From Paenirhizobium cremeum (GTDB taxonomy: Bacteria > Pseudomonadota > Alphaproteobacteria > Rhizobiales > Rhizobiaceae), in assembly GCF_022884085.1 (NCBI RefSeq), contig NZ_JAGGCS010000017.1, positions 14,784-78,783 of the forward strand: DNA of 64,000 nucleotides, given 5' to 3'. This document shows positions 1 through 8,782 of this stretch, in pieces (position 1 is the stretch's first letter; the number at the start of each line of letters is the position of its first letter). The notes below the pieces were generated by a model. The model searched no databases, was not told the DNA's origin, and saw only the letters and a list, made by a program, of their open reading frames with translations. The position numbers and the translations under genes are program-made.

Positions 1-1176
1 AATGCTGGAAATCTGGTTGGACGACTGCTCGATGCGCGCCATGGCACTCATTGCATCGGCGACGACCGTGCCGGAATGGACGGCGCTGGAATTGGCGGTC
101 GCTGCTGCGTGGCGCGCCTCTTCCGCCCGCGCGGATGCGTTCTTGACGTTGACCGTGATCTCGTCCAGTGCTGCGGCGGTCTCCTCGAGCGAGGCGGCCT
201 GCTGTTCGGTACGTTTCGACAGATCCTGTGCGCTGCGGCTGATCTCGCGGCTGCCGGCATCGATCTGCCCGGTCGCCCGGGAAACTGAACCGAGCGCATC
301 GGCAAGCTGCGTGACTGCATCGTTGAAATTGTTGCGCAGGCTTTCGAAATCAGCGCCGAAAGGCTGCTCGATCCGGAAGGCGAGATTGCCGGAGGCAAGC
401 TTGTTGAGGCCGTCGCCGATCGTATTGACGGCATGGACGCGCTCGGTGACATCCGTCGCGAACTTCACGACCTTGGCGACATTGCCTTTCTCGTCGAAGA
501 TCGGATTGTAGGACGCATTGATCACCACCTTCCTGCCGTTCTTGCCGATGCGCAGGAATTCGTCCACCTGGAATTTGCCGCTTCTGAGCGCTTTCCAGAA
601 TTCCTGATATTGCGGGCTCGCGGCGTAGTCGGGCTCGACAAACATGCTGTGATGCCTGCCCCTGATCTCGTCGATCGTATAGCCGAGGGCATTGAGGAAG
701 TTGTCGTTGGCCGTGAGCACCGCGCCGTCGGGGGAGAATTCGATGACCGCCTGGACGCGGCTGATGGCTTCGATCTGGTTCTGGAAATCCAGATTCTGCA
801 GCCGTTCCCTGGCATTGGCCCATTCGACGACGAACCCCTCGTTTTTCGAACCGCGCTTCAGAGGCGTCACGATCAGGTCGAAGGCATGAATGCCGACCCG
901 AATGGTCGCCTTGTGCGTTTTCTGAAGACCAGCCAGCATGTTGCGCTGGTGCGACGGGTTCTTGTGGAAGACGTCGATATTGCTGCCGATCAGTTTTGAG
1001 AATTCGAAGGCGGGCAATTCCTTCTTGAGATCGCTTTCCGCATCCTTGAGAAGGTTACGGACGGCGCCGTTCATATAGATGATGTTGAGCGCGTCGTCGG
1101 CGATCATGATATTCGCCGAGATCGCTTCCAGCGCTTCGATGCGGGCACGGGTGCCGCTATTGGTCATTCCGAACAT
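1..1176 (-). CDS. Methyl-accepting chemotaxis protein with two PAS domains, soluble type (3' end outside window)
   Basis: The leftward frame starts at the ATG at 1174-1176 and runs open off the left edge, giving 392 codons. No signal peptide or membrane segment is visible, so this looks like a cytoplasmic chemoreceptor. Residues about 10-110 and 130-250 look like two PAS modules; the second carries the typical FSPDGAVLTAN and GYTIDEIRGRHH stretches and ends in ATDVTERV. A HAMP-like segment follows, then the beginning of the methyl-accepting signalling domain (LSKRTEQQAASLEETAAALD). The conserved hairpin tip lies beyond the window. PAS-PAS receptors of this type usually sense redox state or a small ligand bound in the PAS fold; the ligand cannot be told here. 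An in-frame ATG at 1167 is an alternative start. Confidence 0.9.
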   Translation of the reverse strand, partial: MFGMTNSGTRARIEALEAISANIMIADDALNIIYMNGAVRNLLKDAESDLKKELPAFEFSKLIGSNIDVFHKNPSHQRNMLAGLQKTHKATIRVGIHAFDLIVTPLKRGSKNEGFVVEWANARERLQNLDFQNQIEAISRVQAVIEFSPDGAVLTANDNFLNALGYTIDEIRGRHHSMFVEPDYAASPQYQEFWKALRSGKFQVDEFLRIGKNGRKVVINASYNPIFDEKGNVAKVVKFATDVTERVHAVNTIGDGLNKLASGNLAFRIEQPFGADFESLRNNFNDAVTQLADALGSVSRATGQIDAGSREISRSAQDLSKRTEQQAASLEETAAALDEITVNVKNASARAEEARHAAATANSSAVHSGTVVADAMSAMARIEQSSNQISSI

Positions 1177-1392
1177 ATCCTGCAAGTCCCCCAAGGATGC
1201 AATGTTACCGACGACAGGCCGCCGCGTTCACCAAGCAATGCGTCCGGTCAGCAATGCACAGCTGGATGAAACGGCACCGCCAGCCGTTCCTTCCCCCAAC
1301 ATCACGTAAGCGATACCTTAAATAAACAAGGTGTCTAATGTCTTAATGACCGAAATCAACAAATGCGCGCCAGCGGGGAAGGAACGTGCCGA

Positions 1393-2394
1393 TCAGACGG
1401 CGCCGGCCGCGGCGGCAGAGGCGAAGCTTCGGGGCGGATGGCCCATGACGCGCTTGAAGGCACGGCTGAAGGCTGCCTGCGAACCGTAGCCGAGGCGCAG
1501 CGCCGCCGTCTCGATAGGCATGCGGTCCCTAGCGATCCACTGGGAGGCGAGCCGCATGCGCAACTCCGTCAGGTAGCGCACCGGCGTCATGCCAGTCACT
1601 TCCAGAAAACGTTCCGCGAAGACGGAACGCGAGGCGCCCATCCGTTCCGCCAGTTCGGCGACGGTCCAGTCATGGCCCGGCGCATTGTGAAGAGCAACCA
1701 GCACGCGCCCGAGCCGTGGGTCGCGCAAAGCCGCGATCCAACCCGTGGCATCGCCGCAGCCGCATTCGACCCAGGCGCGCACGATGAAGGCCGCAACCAC
1801 ATCGGCAAGCCGCGCGAGAATGCCGGCAAAGCCGGCGCGTGCGGTCCTTGTCTCGCGTTCCATCGCCTCCAGCATAGGCAGGATTTCCGGATAGCGGTCC
1901 GACAGCGTGCCGACCAGCATGACTTCCGGCATCATCCCCACGAGCGGATGAAGGCCGCCAAGGTCGAATTCCATGCAACCGCTGAAGACGAGAATGCGCC
2001 CGTCGCTGCCGCAGGCTTCGTTATCGCAAGCCTTGATCGTGCTCACGCTGGCGCAGATCGGCTTTGACTCCAGCGCGCGAACGTCCTGGCATGCGATGTC
2101 GCATGACGAGACGAGTGCGTGTGGCCCGCCGCGCGGCAGGAGCACGGCGGAGCCGGTCTCCATCGTGTGAAGCTGGCCGCCCGGCGTGCGCAGGTAAACC
2201 GGACCGCGGGCGATGAAATGAAACTGGGCGCGGCCCTCCACCTCGCCGAACGCGAGGCCGAAGGGCGGGGTGGCTTCGATCCGCCGGTATTCGAGGCCAA
2301 CCAACCGCATGCCCATGAGCAATTCGCTCACGAGATCCGGATCAGGGTAGGCGCCGGCCGATGCTGCCGGATTTTCGGACTTTCGATCAAGCAT
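1393..2394 (-). CDS. AraC-family transcriptional regulator with N-terminal cupin-like domain
   Basis: A 333-residue protein. The N-terminal half is a cupin-like sensor of the AraC_binding/cupin_6 type (HFIARGPVYLRTPGG, then a glycine- and proline-rich turn). The C-terminal 100 residues hold two helix-turn-helix motifs: WTVAELAERMGASRSVFAERF, then the family signature ALRLGYGSQAAFSRAFKR and GHPPRSF. The frame is open upstream to 2481, but the region before the ATG at 2394 has no regulator-like sequence, so 2394 is preferred. It is divergent from the MFS efflux gene at 2581 across about 190 bp, which makes that gene its likely target. This family arrangement often controls drug or metabolite efflux; the inducer is unknown. 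Confidence 0.88.
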   Translation of the reverse strand: MLDRKSENPAASAGAYPDPDLVSELLMGMRLVGLEYRRIEATPPFGLAFGEVEGRAQFHFIARGPVYLRTPGGQLHTMETGSAVLLPRGGPHALVSSCDIACQDVRALESKPICASVSTIKACDNEACGSDGRILVFSGCMEFDLGGLHPLVGMMPEVMLVGTLSDRYPEILPMLEAMERETRTARAGFAGILARLADVVAAFIVRAWVECGCGDATGWIAALRDPRLGRVLVALHNAPGHDWTVAELAERMGASRSVFAERFLEVTGMTPVRYLTELRMRLASQWIARDRMPIETAALRLGYGSQAAFSRAFKRVMGHPPRSFASAAAAGAV

Positions 2395-2518
2395 TACGGA
2401 GTTTGTGACATGGATCGTCCGGAGAGTCCAGCATAAATTCTGCGCTGCATCATTCACCTGGAGCATCGCCGGCCGAAACATCCGTCGTCCGGAAGCGCTC
2501 CATCCCTTTGTTCATGCC

Positions 2519-2559
2519 GTTTCCGGCAGGCAAAACCGTCAAGCATTACTGCCGGAAAC
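2519..2559. promoter_or_regulatory. Perfect 11-bp inverted repeat in front of the MFS gene
   Basis: GTTTCCGGCAG at 2519-2529 is matched exactly by CTGCCGGAAAC at 2549-2559 with 19 bp between. It lies in the divergent AraC/MFS intergenic region, just before the ribosome binding site (AAGGAC) of the MFS gene. It could be an operator or an mRNA leader hairpin; no poly-T follows, so it does not look like a terminator. Confidence 0.5.
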
Positions 2560-2580
2560 GCCCAATCCAAGGACAAACCG

Positions 2581-3780
2581 ATGAACCCTACATTCGAACA
2601 ATCCGGCGCTGGAGGCGGTGCGGAAAAGCCGGCCTGGGCGGCGGTCGTTTCCATGGCGCTCGGCGTCTTTTCGCTGGTGACGGCGGAATTCCTGCCGGCA
2701 AGCCTTCTGACACCGATTGCGGCCGAACTGAACGTTACCGAGGGAGCGGCGGGGCAGGCGGTAACGGCGACGGCCGTGGTCGGCATGGTCGCCAGCCTGC
2801 TCATCGCGCCGGTCGCCCGCGGCGTCGACCGGCGGCACCTGATGATGTTCTTCTCCCTCCTTCTGATCCTCTCCAACCTTCTGGTCGCTTTTGCCCCCGG
2901 GCTGACGCTGCTTTTGATCGGCCGGGTGCTGCTCGGGGCAGCGATCGGCGGCTTCTGGGCAATGGCAACGGCGGTGACCATGCGGCTGGTGCCGCCCGTG
3001 CTGGTGCCGCGGGCGCTGTCGATGATTTTCAGCGGCGTCTCCGCCGCGACCGTCGTCGCCGCACCGCTCGGCAGTTATCTCGGTGCGCTGGCCGGCTGGC
3101 GTGCGGTGTTCGTGCTCGCTGCGGGGCTGGGTCTCGTCGCCCTGGTCATGCAGTTCCTGTCGCTGCCGAAGCTCAGGCCGACGGGTGCCGCAAGCCTGCG
3201 TGTCTTCATTGACGTGCTGGCCCGTCCGGGCATCGCGCTCGGCATCGTTACGGCGACGCTGGTCTTTGCCGGACACTTCGCGTTCTTCACTTATCTGCGG
3301 CCATTCCTGGAATCGGATGGGGGCGGCATCGAGGTGGTGTCCTCCGTGCTGCTCGGCTTCGGGCTCGCCAATTTCCTCGGCACGCTCGCGGCCGGCCCGC
3401 TGATCGGCTACAGCCTGCGGCTCACCTTGACGCTGATGCCGCTCCTGATGGCGGGCATGGGCTTTGTGCTGGTTGCAGGCGACACGCCGTTTGCCGTCAA
3501 CGCGATCATTGTTGCCCTCTGGGGTCTGGTCTTCGGCGGCGTGCCGGTCGCCTGGTCCACCTGGCTTGCGCGCAATGTTCCGGATGAGGCGGAAAGCGCC
3601 GGTGGCTTGCTGGTCGCGGCGATCCAGTTCTCCATTGCCATGGGGGCCGCGCTCGGTGGCATCATCTTCGATGCAAACGGTGTGGCCGGTGTCTTCATGG
3701 CCAGCAGTCTGGTGCTGGTGGTCGCGGCAATCGGCATTCTTCTCGGCGTAAAGCAGCGGCCCGTGCCAGCCGCTGCCTGA
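2581..3780 (+). CDS. MFS transporter, DHA1 family (NepI-like efflux)
   Basis: A 399-residue inner-membrane protein with about twelve hydrophobic segments. The N-terminal region has the DHA1 family pattern: ALGVFSLVTAEFLPASLL, then VARGVDRRHLMMFF as the loop 2-3 motif A equivalent, and LIGRVLLGAAIGGFWAMAT for helix 4. Length and sequence style resemble the NepI/YbfB-like purine-nucleoside and drug efflux pumps, but the substrate cannot be assigned from sequence. A ribosome binding site (AAGGAC) sits about 8 bases before the ATG. The divergent AraC-type gene is its probable regulator. Leftover codons on both sides suggest it is a single-gene transcript. Confidence 0.88.
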   Translation: MNPTFEQSGAGGGAEKPAWAAVVSMALGVFSLVTAEFLPASLLTPIAAELNVTEGAAGQAVTATAVVGMVASLLIAPVARGVDRRHLMMFFSLLLILSNLLVAFAPGLTLLLIGRVLLGAAIGGFWAMATAVTMRLVPPVLVPRALSMIFSGVSAATVVAAPLGSYLGALAGWRAVFVLAAGLGLVALVMQFLSLPKLRPTGAASLRVFIDVLARPGIALGIVTATLVFAGHFAFFTYLRPFLESDGGGIEVVSSVLLGFGLANFLGTLAAGPLIGYSLRLTLTLMPLLMAGMGFVLVAGDTPFAVNAIIVALWGLVFGGVPVAWSTWLARNVPDEAESAGGLLVAAIQFSIAMGAALGGIIFDANGVAGVFMASSLVLVVAAIGILLGVKQRPVPAAA

Positions 3781-3926
3781 AATTATCCACCGCCCGCGAA
3801 AGCTCACCGGAACGTGATTTCCGGTGGGCGAACGTGTGTTGAGCGACGCGGCGGATGGGATATCGGAAGGCTTGCCCATCCCGGAGTTTCTCCCCTCCAT
3901 CCATCAGCATCAAGGAGCCTTCCCTC

Positions 3927-4322
3927 GTGAAGCAAAGACTAGACCAGGCCAGCCCCTATCTTCTCAGCCTGCTGCGCATCGTTTCCGCGCTCGTGCTGTT
4001 CAGCTACGGAACCCAAAAAATCCTGCATTTTCCCGTGGCCGAACGCGTGCCGCCGGTCTTGTCGCTGCCATGGATCGCCGGCCTTTTCGAACTGACGCTC
4101 GGCTTCCTGCTGCTGATCGGCTTCATGAGCCGGGCGGCGGCCTTCATTCTCTCCGGCCTGATGGCCTTCGCCTATTTCATCGCGCATTTTCCGCAGAGCG
4201 TCTTCCCCTCCCAGAACGGCGGCGTGGCGGCTATCCTGTTCTGCTTCATCTTTCTCTATCTGGTGGCGGCCGGTCCGGGGCCGGTCAGCATCGATGCCCG
4301 TCGAAATGGCGGCAGGGCCTGA
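3927..4322 (+). CDS. DoxX family membrane protein
   Basis: A 131-residue protein with four predicted membrane segments, as usual for DoxX. Recognisable features are LLRIVSALVLFSYGTQKIL near the start, then GLFELTLGFLLLIGF and a third segment with AFAYFIAHFPQSVFP. The GTG at 3927 is chosen because AAGGAG lies 9 bases upstream (3912-3917) and because DoxX proteins begin right before the first helix; the open frame reaches further upstream to 3855 without family sequence. DoxX proteins have been linked to thiol or oxidative-stress functions and to quinone-associated complexes, but the role of this copy is unknown. Confidence 0.85.
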   Translation: MKQRLDQASPYLLSLLRIVSALVLFSYGTQKILHFPVAERVPPVLSLPWIAGLFELTLGFLLLIGFMSRAAAFILSGLMAFAYFIAHFPQSVFPSQNGGVAAILFCFIFLYLVAAGPGPVSIDARRNGGRA

Positions 4323-4345
4323 ACCGGCGGTCTCCGAAACGATGA

Positions 4346-4373
4346 AAGGCGCGGGCCCTGTCCGCGCCTTTTT
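4346..4373 (+). terminator. Rho-independent terminator after doxX-like gene
   Basis: AAGGCGCGG and CCGCGCCTT form a 9-bp stem with a 7-base loop, ending in a run of five T on the + strand. It lies 24 bases after the doxX-like stop codon. Confidence 0.8.
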
Positions 4374-4397
4374 CCTGGGGGATCTTGGCGGGTTGCC

Positions 4398-4901
4398 TCA
4401 GGCGGTATCCGGCGGGATCTTGCGCAGGCGGGTTTCGAGCTTGGCAAACAGGCCGCGCAATTCAGGCTCCTCGACATAGCTGCCGGCCTCGGCAAGACGC
4501 ACCCACACGGCCTGCCGCTGGCCCTGTTCCTTGAAGGCCTCGGCGACGGAAACCGTCTCCAGCGTGAAGACCTCGACGATGCAGGGAAGGTTTTCGCCAT
4601 TGTCCAGCCGCTTGACATAGCTATAGCGGCCGAGCGGCTTCTTGCCGACCTTGCCCCTGACGCCTGCCTCCTCGAAAGCCTCCTGGGCCGCCACTTCGCG
4701 GGGCGTCTTTCCCTTCATCGGACCGCCCTTCGGGATCACCCACCGTCCCGATCCCCGCGCAGTAATCAGCAAGACCTCGAACGCTCCCGTTTCGGGCGAG
4801 CGACGGAAGCAGATCGCCGCATACTGCTCGAGCCACTTCGCCGTAAAGAGCGGACCGCCTGTCTCGGCAAGCTTCATCAGGAAGGTCTTTTTCTTGGGCA
4901 A
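4398..4901 (-). CDS. Nudix hydrolase
   Basis: A 167-residue protein. The Nudix box region is GGPMKGKTPREV followed by QEAFEEAGV at about residues 59-81. The metal-binding glutamates of the EE pair and the terminal GV are present, while two consensus positions differ (K for the first E and Q for R); RWVIPKGGP just before it is typical of alphaproteobacterial members related to diphosphoinositol or dinucleoside polyphosphate hydrolases. The substrate is therefore probably a nucleoside diphosphate linked to another moiety, not determined. The start is uncertain: TTG at 4901 gives MPKKKTF, and the ATG at 4877 gives a shorter protein; neither has a strong ribosome binding site. It is divergent from the DUF47-pit operon. 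Confidence 0.85.
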   Translation of the reverse strand: MPKKKTFLMKLAETGGPLFTAKWLEQYAAICFRRSPETGAFEVLLITARGSGRWVIPKGGPMKGKTPREVAAQEAFEEAGVRGKVGKKPLGRYSYVKRLDNGENLPCIVEVFTLETVSVAEAFKEQGQRQAVWVRLAEAGSYVEEPELRGLFAKLETRLRKIPPDTA

Positions 4902-4945
4902 CGGATCTCGAACGGTAAGCTGGAACGGGCGGCGATAGCGGCTTT

Positions 4946-5019
4946 ATGACAGTCCACGATTATCTTGAATTTCCAGCTTTTGCAGCCTTCTTCTTTCATT
5001 TATGACAGTTTTATGACAG
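4946..5019. promoter_or_regulatory. PHO-box repeats (PhoB sites) upstream of DUF47-pit
   Basis: ATGACAG occurs three times, at 4946-4952, 5002-5008 and 5013-5019. The last two are 11 bp apart, giving CTGTCAT-N4-CTGTCAT when read on the minus strand, which is the expected architecture of a rhizobial PHO box. In Sinorhizobium meliloti the orthologous orfA-pit operon is repressed by PhoB under phosphate limitation, so these sites are likely repressing. The shared promoter region also serves the divergent Nudix gene. Confidence 0.75.
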
Positions 5020-5055
5020 TCCCTCCACGGGATATGACCGATTGGATACGAATGC

Positions 5056-5700
5056 ATGATAAGCCTGTTCAAAAGACTTCTTCCCCAAGAGGACGGATTC
5101 TTCATTCTCTTCGAGCGCCATACGCGCACGGTGGTAGGGGCGGCCAATGCGCTGAAGGATCTGCTCGCCGGCGAAGGTGACATCGAGGCCCACGGCCAGA
5201 AGATCATCGATCTCGAAGACGAGGCCGACGGCATTACCCGTGAGGTTCTGCAGGCCGTCCGCCGTAGTTTCATCACTCCCTTCGACCGGGGCGACATCAA
5301 GGATCTGATCCAGTCGATGGATGACGCGATCGATATGATGCAGAAGACGGTCAAAACCATCCGCCTCTATGAACAGACGAGCTTTGAGCCGGGCATGCGC
5401 GAGATTGGACTCATGATCGCCGAATGCGCCCGACTGATCTCCGAGGCCATTCCTCTGCTCAACAGGATCGGCGCCAATGCCCATCGCCTCAACGAAATCG
5501 CTGAGGAGGTCATGCGCGTCGAGGGGCGTTCCGACGAGTTTTACGAGAAGGGTCTGAAGGAGCTGTTCAAGCGCTACGGCTCCAGCGATCCCATGGCCTA
5601 CCTGATCGGAAGCGAGATCTATGGCGAGCTGGAGAAGGTGGTCGATCGCTTCGAGGACGTCGCCAATGAGATCAGCGGCATCGTGATCGAGAACGTCTGA
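5056..5700 (+). CDS. DUF47 (PhoU-like) protein, phosphate transport accessory
   Basis: A 214-residue, largely helical DUF47 protein. Family features are FFILFERHTRTVV near the start, the acidic metal-binding helix DLEDEADGITREV, and FITPFDRGDIKDLIQSMDD in the middle. DUF47 proteins are PhoU-related and are found upstream of low-affinity phosphate transporters, where they are thought to modulate transport. The stop codon overlaps the start codon of the next gene (TGATG), so the two are translationally coupled. The second of two closely spaced ATGs is in frame. Equivalent to orfA of the S. meliloti orfA-pit operon. Confidence 0.92.
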   Translation: MISLFKRLLPQEDGFFILFERHTRTVVGAANALKDLLAGEGDIEAHGQKIIDLEDEADGITREVLQAVRRSFITPFDRGDIKDLIQSMDDAIDMMQKTVKTIRLYEQTSFEPGMREIGLMIAECARLISEAIPLLNRIGANAHRLNEIAEEVMRVEGRSDEFYEKGLKELFKRYGSSDPMAYLIGSEIYGELEKVVDRFEDVANEISGIVIENV

Positions 5701-6704
5701 TGGACGCCACGCTTGCTTTGCCTCTGCTGATCGCCCTCGTCGGCGTGGCGCTCTTCTTCGATTTCCTGAACGGCCTGCACGATGCCGCCAATTCGATCGC
5801 CACGATCGTCTCGACGCGCGTGCTGAGCCCCCAGTTCGCCGTCGGCTGGGCCGCCTTCTTCAATTTCATCGCCTTCATGTTCTTCGGCCTGAATGTGGCG
5901 GAAACGCTCGGAACCGGGATCATCGATCCTGCGATCGTCAGCCCGCAGGTGATCTTTGCCGCTCTCGTCGGCGCGATCGTCTGGAACATCGTCACCTGGG
6001 TCTTCGGCATCCCGTCCAGTTCCTCGCACGCGCTGGTCGGTGGTCTCGTCGGTGCCGGGCTGGCCAAGAGCGGCAGCGCTGCGATCGTCTTTTACGGCCT
6101 CGGCAAGACCGTGGCCGCGATCTTCATGTCGCCGATGATCGGTTTCTTTCTGGCGCTGGTTCTGGTGCTGATCGTCTCGTGGATTTTCGTGCGCCAGACG
6201 CCCTTTGCCGTCGACCGGACCTTCCGCGTCATGCAATTCGTCTCAGCCTCGCTTTATTCGCTGGGCCATGGCGGCAATGACGCCCAGAAGACCATGGGCA
6301 TCATCGCCGTGCTCCTGTTTTCGCAGGGCTACCTCGGCGACACCTTCTATGTGCCCTTCTGGGTGGTGATTTCCTGCCAGACGGCCATGGCGCTCGGCAC
6401 ACTCTTCGGCGGCTGGCGCATCGTCCACACCATGGGGTCGAAGATCACTCGTCTCAATCCGATGCAGGGCTTCTGCGCGGAGACCGGCGGCGCGCTGACA
6501 CTGTTTGGTGCGACATGGCTCGGCATTCCGGTTTCGACAACCCACACCATCACCGGTGCCATCGTCGGCGTGGGCGCCGCGCGCCGCGTTTCCGCAGTAC
6601 GCTGGGGCATCGCCGGCAATATCGTGATCGCCTGGATCGTGACGCTTCCGGCTGCGGCGGTGATTGCGTGGCTGACCTATCTCGTCTGCGTGGCCTTCGG
6701 CTGA
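5700..6704 (+). CDS. pit: Low-affinity inorganic phosphate transporter, PiT family
   Basis: A 334-residue membrane protein with about ten hydrophobic segments and the two PiT signatures: FDFLNGLHDAANSIATIV near the N-terminus and SLGHGGNDAQKTMGIIA in the middle. FGIPSSSSHALVGG and GIPVSTTHTITGAIVG are the paired PiT-family internal repeats. It transports phosphate, or metal-phosphate complexes, driven by the ion gradient. It is coupled to the DUF47 gene upstream, and the PHO-box cluster before that gene suggests control by phosphate supply. A hairpin at 6779-6808 probably ends the transcript. Confidence 0.95.
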   Translation: MDATLALPLLIALVGVALFFDFLNGLHDAANSIATIVSTRVLSPQFAVGWAAFFNFIAFMFFGLNVAETLGTGIIDPAIVSPQVIFAALVGAIVWNIVTWVFGIPSSSSHALVGGLVGAGLAKSGSAAIVFYGLGKTVAAIFMSPMIGFFLALVLVLIVSWIFVRQTPFAVDRTFRVMQFVSASLYSLGHGGNDAQKTMGIIAVLLFSQGYLGDTFYVPFWVVISCQTAMALGTLFGGWRIVHTMGSKITRLNPMQGFCAETGGALTLFGATWLGIPVSTTHTITGAIVGVGAARRVSAVRWGIAGNIVIAWIVTLPAAAVIAWLTYLVCVAFG

Positions 6705-6778
6705 CCCGATTTCGGTGCTGTCGCCTAGTGCGCCGCGATGGCGCGCCACGCGGCGGCCAAGCGGCGCCAGACGCGCAA

Positions 6779-6808
6779 AGCCCGGAAACGATGTCTCGTA
6801 TCCGGGCT
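6779..6808. terminator. Hairpin between convergent pit and edd
   Basis: AGCCCGGA and TCCGGGCT form an 8-bp stem, extended inward by ACGA/TCGT after one mismatch. It lies in the convergent gap between pit and edd. There is no long T run, so it may work as a bidirectional weak terminator. Confidence 0.5.
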
Positions 6809-6841
6809 CTAGCCAGGAATTTCAAAGGCAATGAGACGCGC

Positions 6842-8659
6842 TCAGTAGAGAACGCTGGCCCCCATGTCGGCAGCGCCGGCAACGCGGCGGAGCGGTGCGA
6901 AAAGTTCGCGTCCGAGGCCGAATTCGTTGCCCGAGAGATCCGGAGTAGCGGACGCGCGCGCGGCAAACTCGGCAGCATCGACCAGCACTTCCAGCGTACC
7001 GGCGATGGCATCGAGCCGGATCATGTCGCCATCCTTGATCTTCGCGATGGCGCCGCCATCGACGGCCTCGGGGGTGACATGGATCGCGGCCGGCACCTTG
7101 CCGGACGCGCCTGACATGCGGCCGTCGGTGACCAGCGCCACTTTATGGCCGCGGTCCTGCAGCACGCCGAGCGGCGGGGTGAGGCGATGCAGTTCCGGCA
7201 TGCCGTTCGACTTCGGTCCCTGGAAGCGGACGACGGCAATGAAATCGCGGTCGAGCTTGCCAGCCTTGAAGGCATCCTGCAGCTCTTGCTGGTCGTGGAA
7301 GACGATGGCAGGTGCTTCGACGACATGGCGTTCCGGCTTGACCGCCGAGATCTTGATGACCGCCTTGCCAAGATTGCCGGTCAGCATCTTCAGGCCGCCA
7401 TTCGGCTGGAACGGGGCCTCGATGCGGGAGAGCACCTTCGGATCGGCGCTCTCCTCAGGCGCCGGCTGGCGAACCACGGTGCCGTCCTCGCCGAGCTGCG
7501 GATCGATGGTGTAGGCGGCAAGTCCCTGACCGAAGACGGTGCGCACGTCGTCATGCAGGTAGCCGGCCTTGAGGAGTTGCTTGATGAGGAAGCCCATGCC
7601 GCCGGCAGCGTGGAAATGGTTCACGTCGGCAAGACCGTTCGGATAGACGCGGGCGAGCAGGGGGATGATGTCCGAAAGGTCGGAAATGTCCTGCCAGGTG
7701 AGCTGGATACCGGCCGCACGCGCCATGGCGACGAGGTGGAGCGTGTGGTTGGTCGAGCCGCCGGTGGCATGCAGGCCGACCACGCCGTTGACGATCGAGC
7801 GTTCGTCGATCATCTCGCCGGCCGGCGTGAACTCGTTGCCGAGCGCGGTGATCGCCAGTGCGCGCTTCGCAGCCTCGCGGGTCAGCGCGTCGCGCAGAGG
7901 CGTATTGGGATTGATGAAGGAGGCGCCGGGCATGTGAAAGCCCATGATCTCCATCAGCATCTGGTTGGAGTTCGCGGTGCCGTAGAAGGTGCAGGTGCCG
8001 GGACCGTGATAGGATTTCGATTCCGCTTCCAAAAGTTCGGCGCGGCCGACCTTGCCTTCTGCATAAAGCTGGCGGATGCGCGACTTCTCGTCGTTCGGAA
8101 GCCCCGATGTCATCGGTCCCGCGGGAATGAAGACGGAGGGGAGGTGGCCGAAGGTCAGCGCCGCGATCACAAGGCCGGGCACGATCTTGTCGCAGACGCC
8201 GAGGAAGACGGCGGCGTCGAACATGTTGTGCGAAAGCCCGATGCCGGCCGCCATGGCGATCACGTCGCGGGAGAAAAGCGAAAGCTCCATGCCCGGCTGG
8301 CCCTGGGTGACGCCGTCGCACATGGCGGGCACGCCGCCCGCCACCTGCGCCACGCCGCCAGCCTCGTGGGCCGCCTTGCGGATCAGGGCGGGATAGGTCT
8401 CGAACGGCTGGTGGGCCGAAAGCATGTCGTTATAGGCGGTGATGATGCCGAGATTGGGAACCTGGTCGCCGGAAAGCGCGGCCTTGTCCCCGGGGGAACA
8501 GACGGCGAAGCCATGGGCGAGATTGCCGCAGGATAGAACCGAGCGATGCACCCCTTTGGAAATCTGGGCGCGCACGCGGTCGAGATAGGCCTCGCGGGTC
8601 GGCTTCGAACGCTCGACGATGCGGCGGGTAATGGCTTCGATACGGCTGTCGGCACTCAT
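6842..8659 (-). CDS. edd: Phosphogluconate dehydratase
   Basis: A 605-residue protein of the IlvD/Edd dehydratase family, the normal length for Edd. It converts 6-phosphogluconate to 2-keto-3-deoxy-6-phosphogluconate in the cytoplasm, the committed step of the Entner-Doudoroff pathway, using an iron-sulfur cluster. Visible family sequence includes [20 protein letters not shown] with the first cluster cysteine, [12 protein letters not shown] with the second, and [16 protein letters not shown] with the third. The C-terminal region carries [22 protein letters not shown]. The start has AGGAGG nearby. It is the last gene of the leftward zwf-pgl-edd operon. The aldolase gene eda is not in the window. 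Confidence 0.97.
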   Translation of the reverse strand: MSADSRIEAITRRIVERSKPTREAYLDRVRAQISKGVHRSVLSCGNLAHGFAVCSPGDKAALSGDQVPNLGIITAYNDMLSAHQPFETYPALIRKAAHEAGGVAQVAGGVPAMCDGVTQGQPGMELSLFSRDVIAMAAGIGLSHNMFDAAVFLGVCDKIVPGLVIAALTFGHLPSVFIPAGPMTSGLPNDEKSRIRQLYAEGKVGRAELLEAESKSYHGPGTCTFYGTANSNQMLMEIMGFHMPGASFINPNTPLRDALTREAAKRALAITALGNEFTPAGEMIDERSIVNGVVGLHATGGSTNHTLHLVAMARAAGIQLTWQDISDLSDIIPLLARVYPNGLADVNHFHAAGGMGFLIKQLLKAGYLHDDVRTVFGQGLAAYTIDPQLGEDGTVVRQPAPEESADPKVLSRIEAPFQPNGGLKMLTGNLGKAVIKISAVKPERHVVEAPAIVFHDQQELQDAFKAGKLDRDFIAVVRFQGPKSNGMPELHRLTPPLGVLQDRGHKVALVTDGRMSGASGKVPAAIHVTPEAVDGGAIAKIKDGDMIRLDAIAGTLEVLVDAAEFAARASATPDLSGNEFGLGRELFAPLRRVAGAADMGASVLY

Positions 8660-8782
8660 CGGACAATCCTCCTGTCGTGACGCGCGGCGCGCGCTCGGGC
8701 GCTTTCAGCCACGCAAGGCCCGGCTTTCCGGGTCAGATTGGTCAGTATCCGCTTACGGACGGCTTTTGGCTGTCCTGATGTC

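Noticed and set aside
2539-3900. A 453-residue frame opposite the MFS gene
   Set aside because: Highly charged low-complexity translation typical of an antisense of membrane-protein codons.
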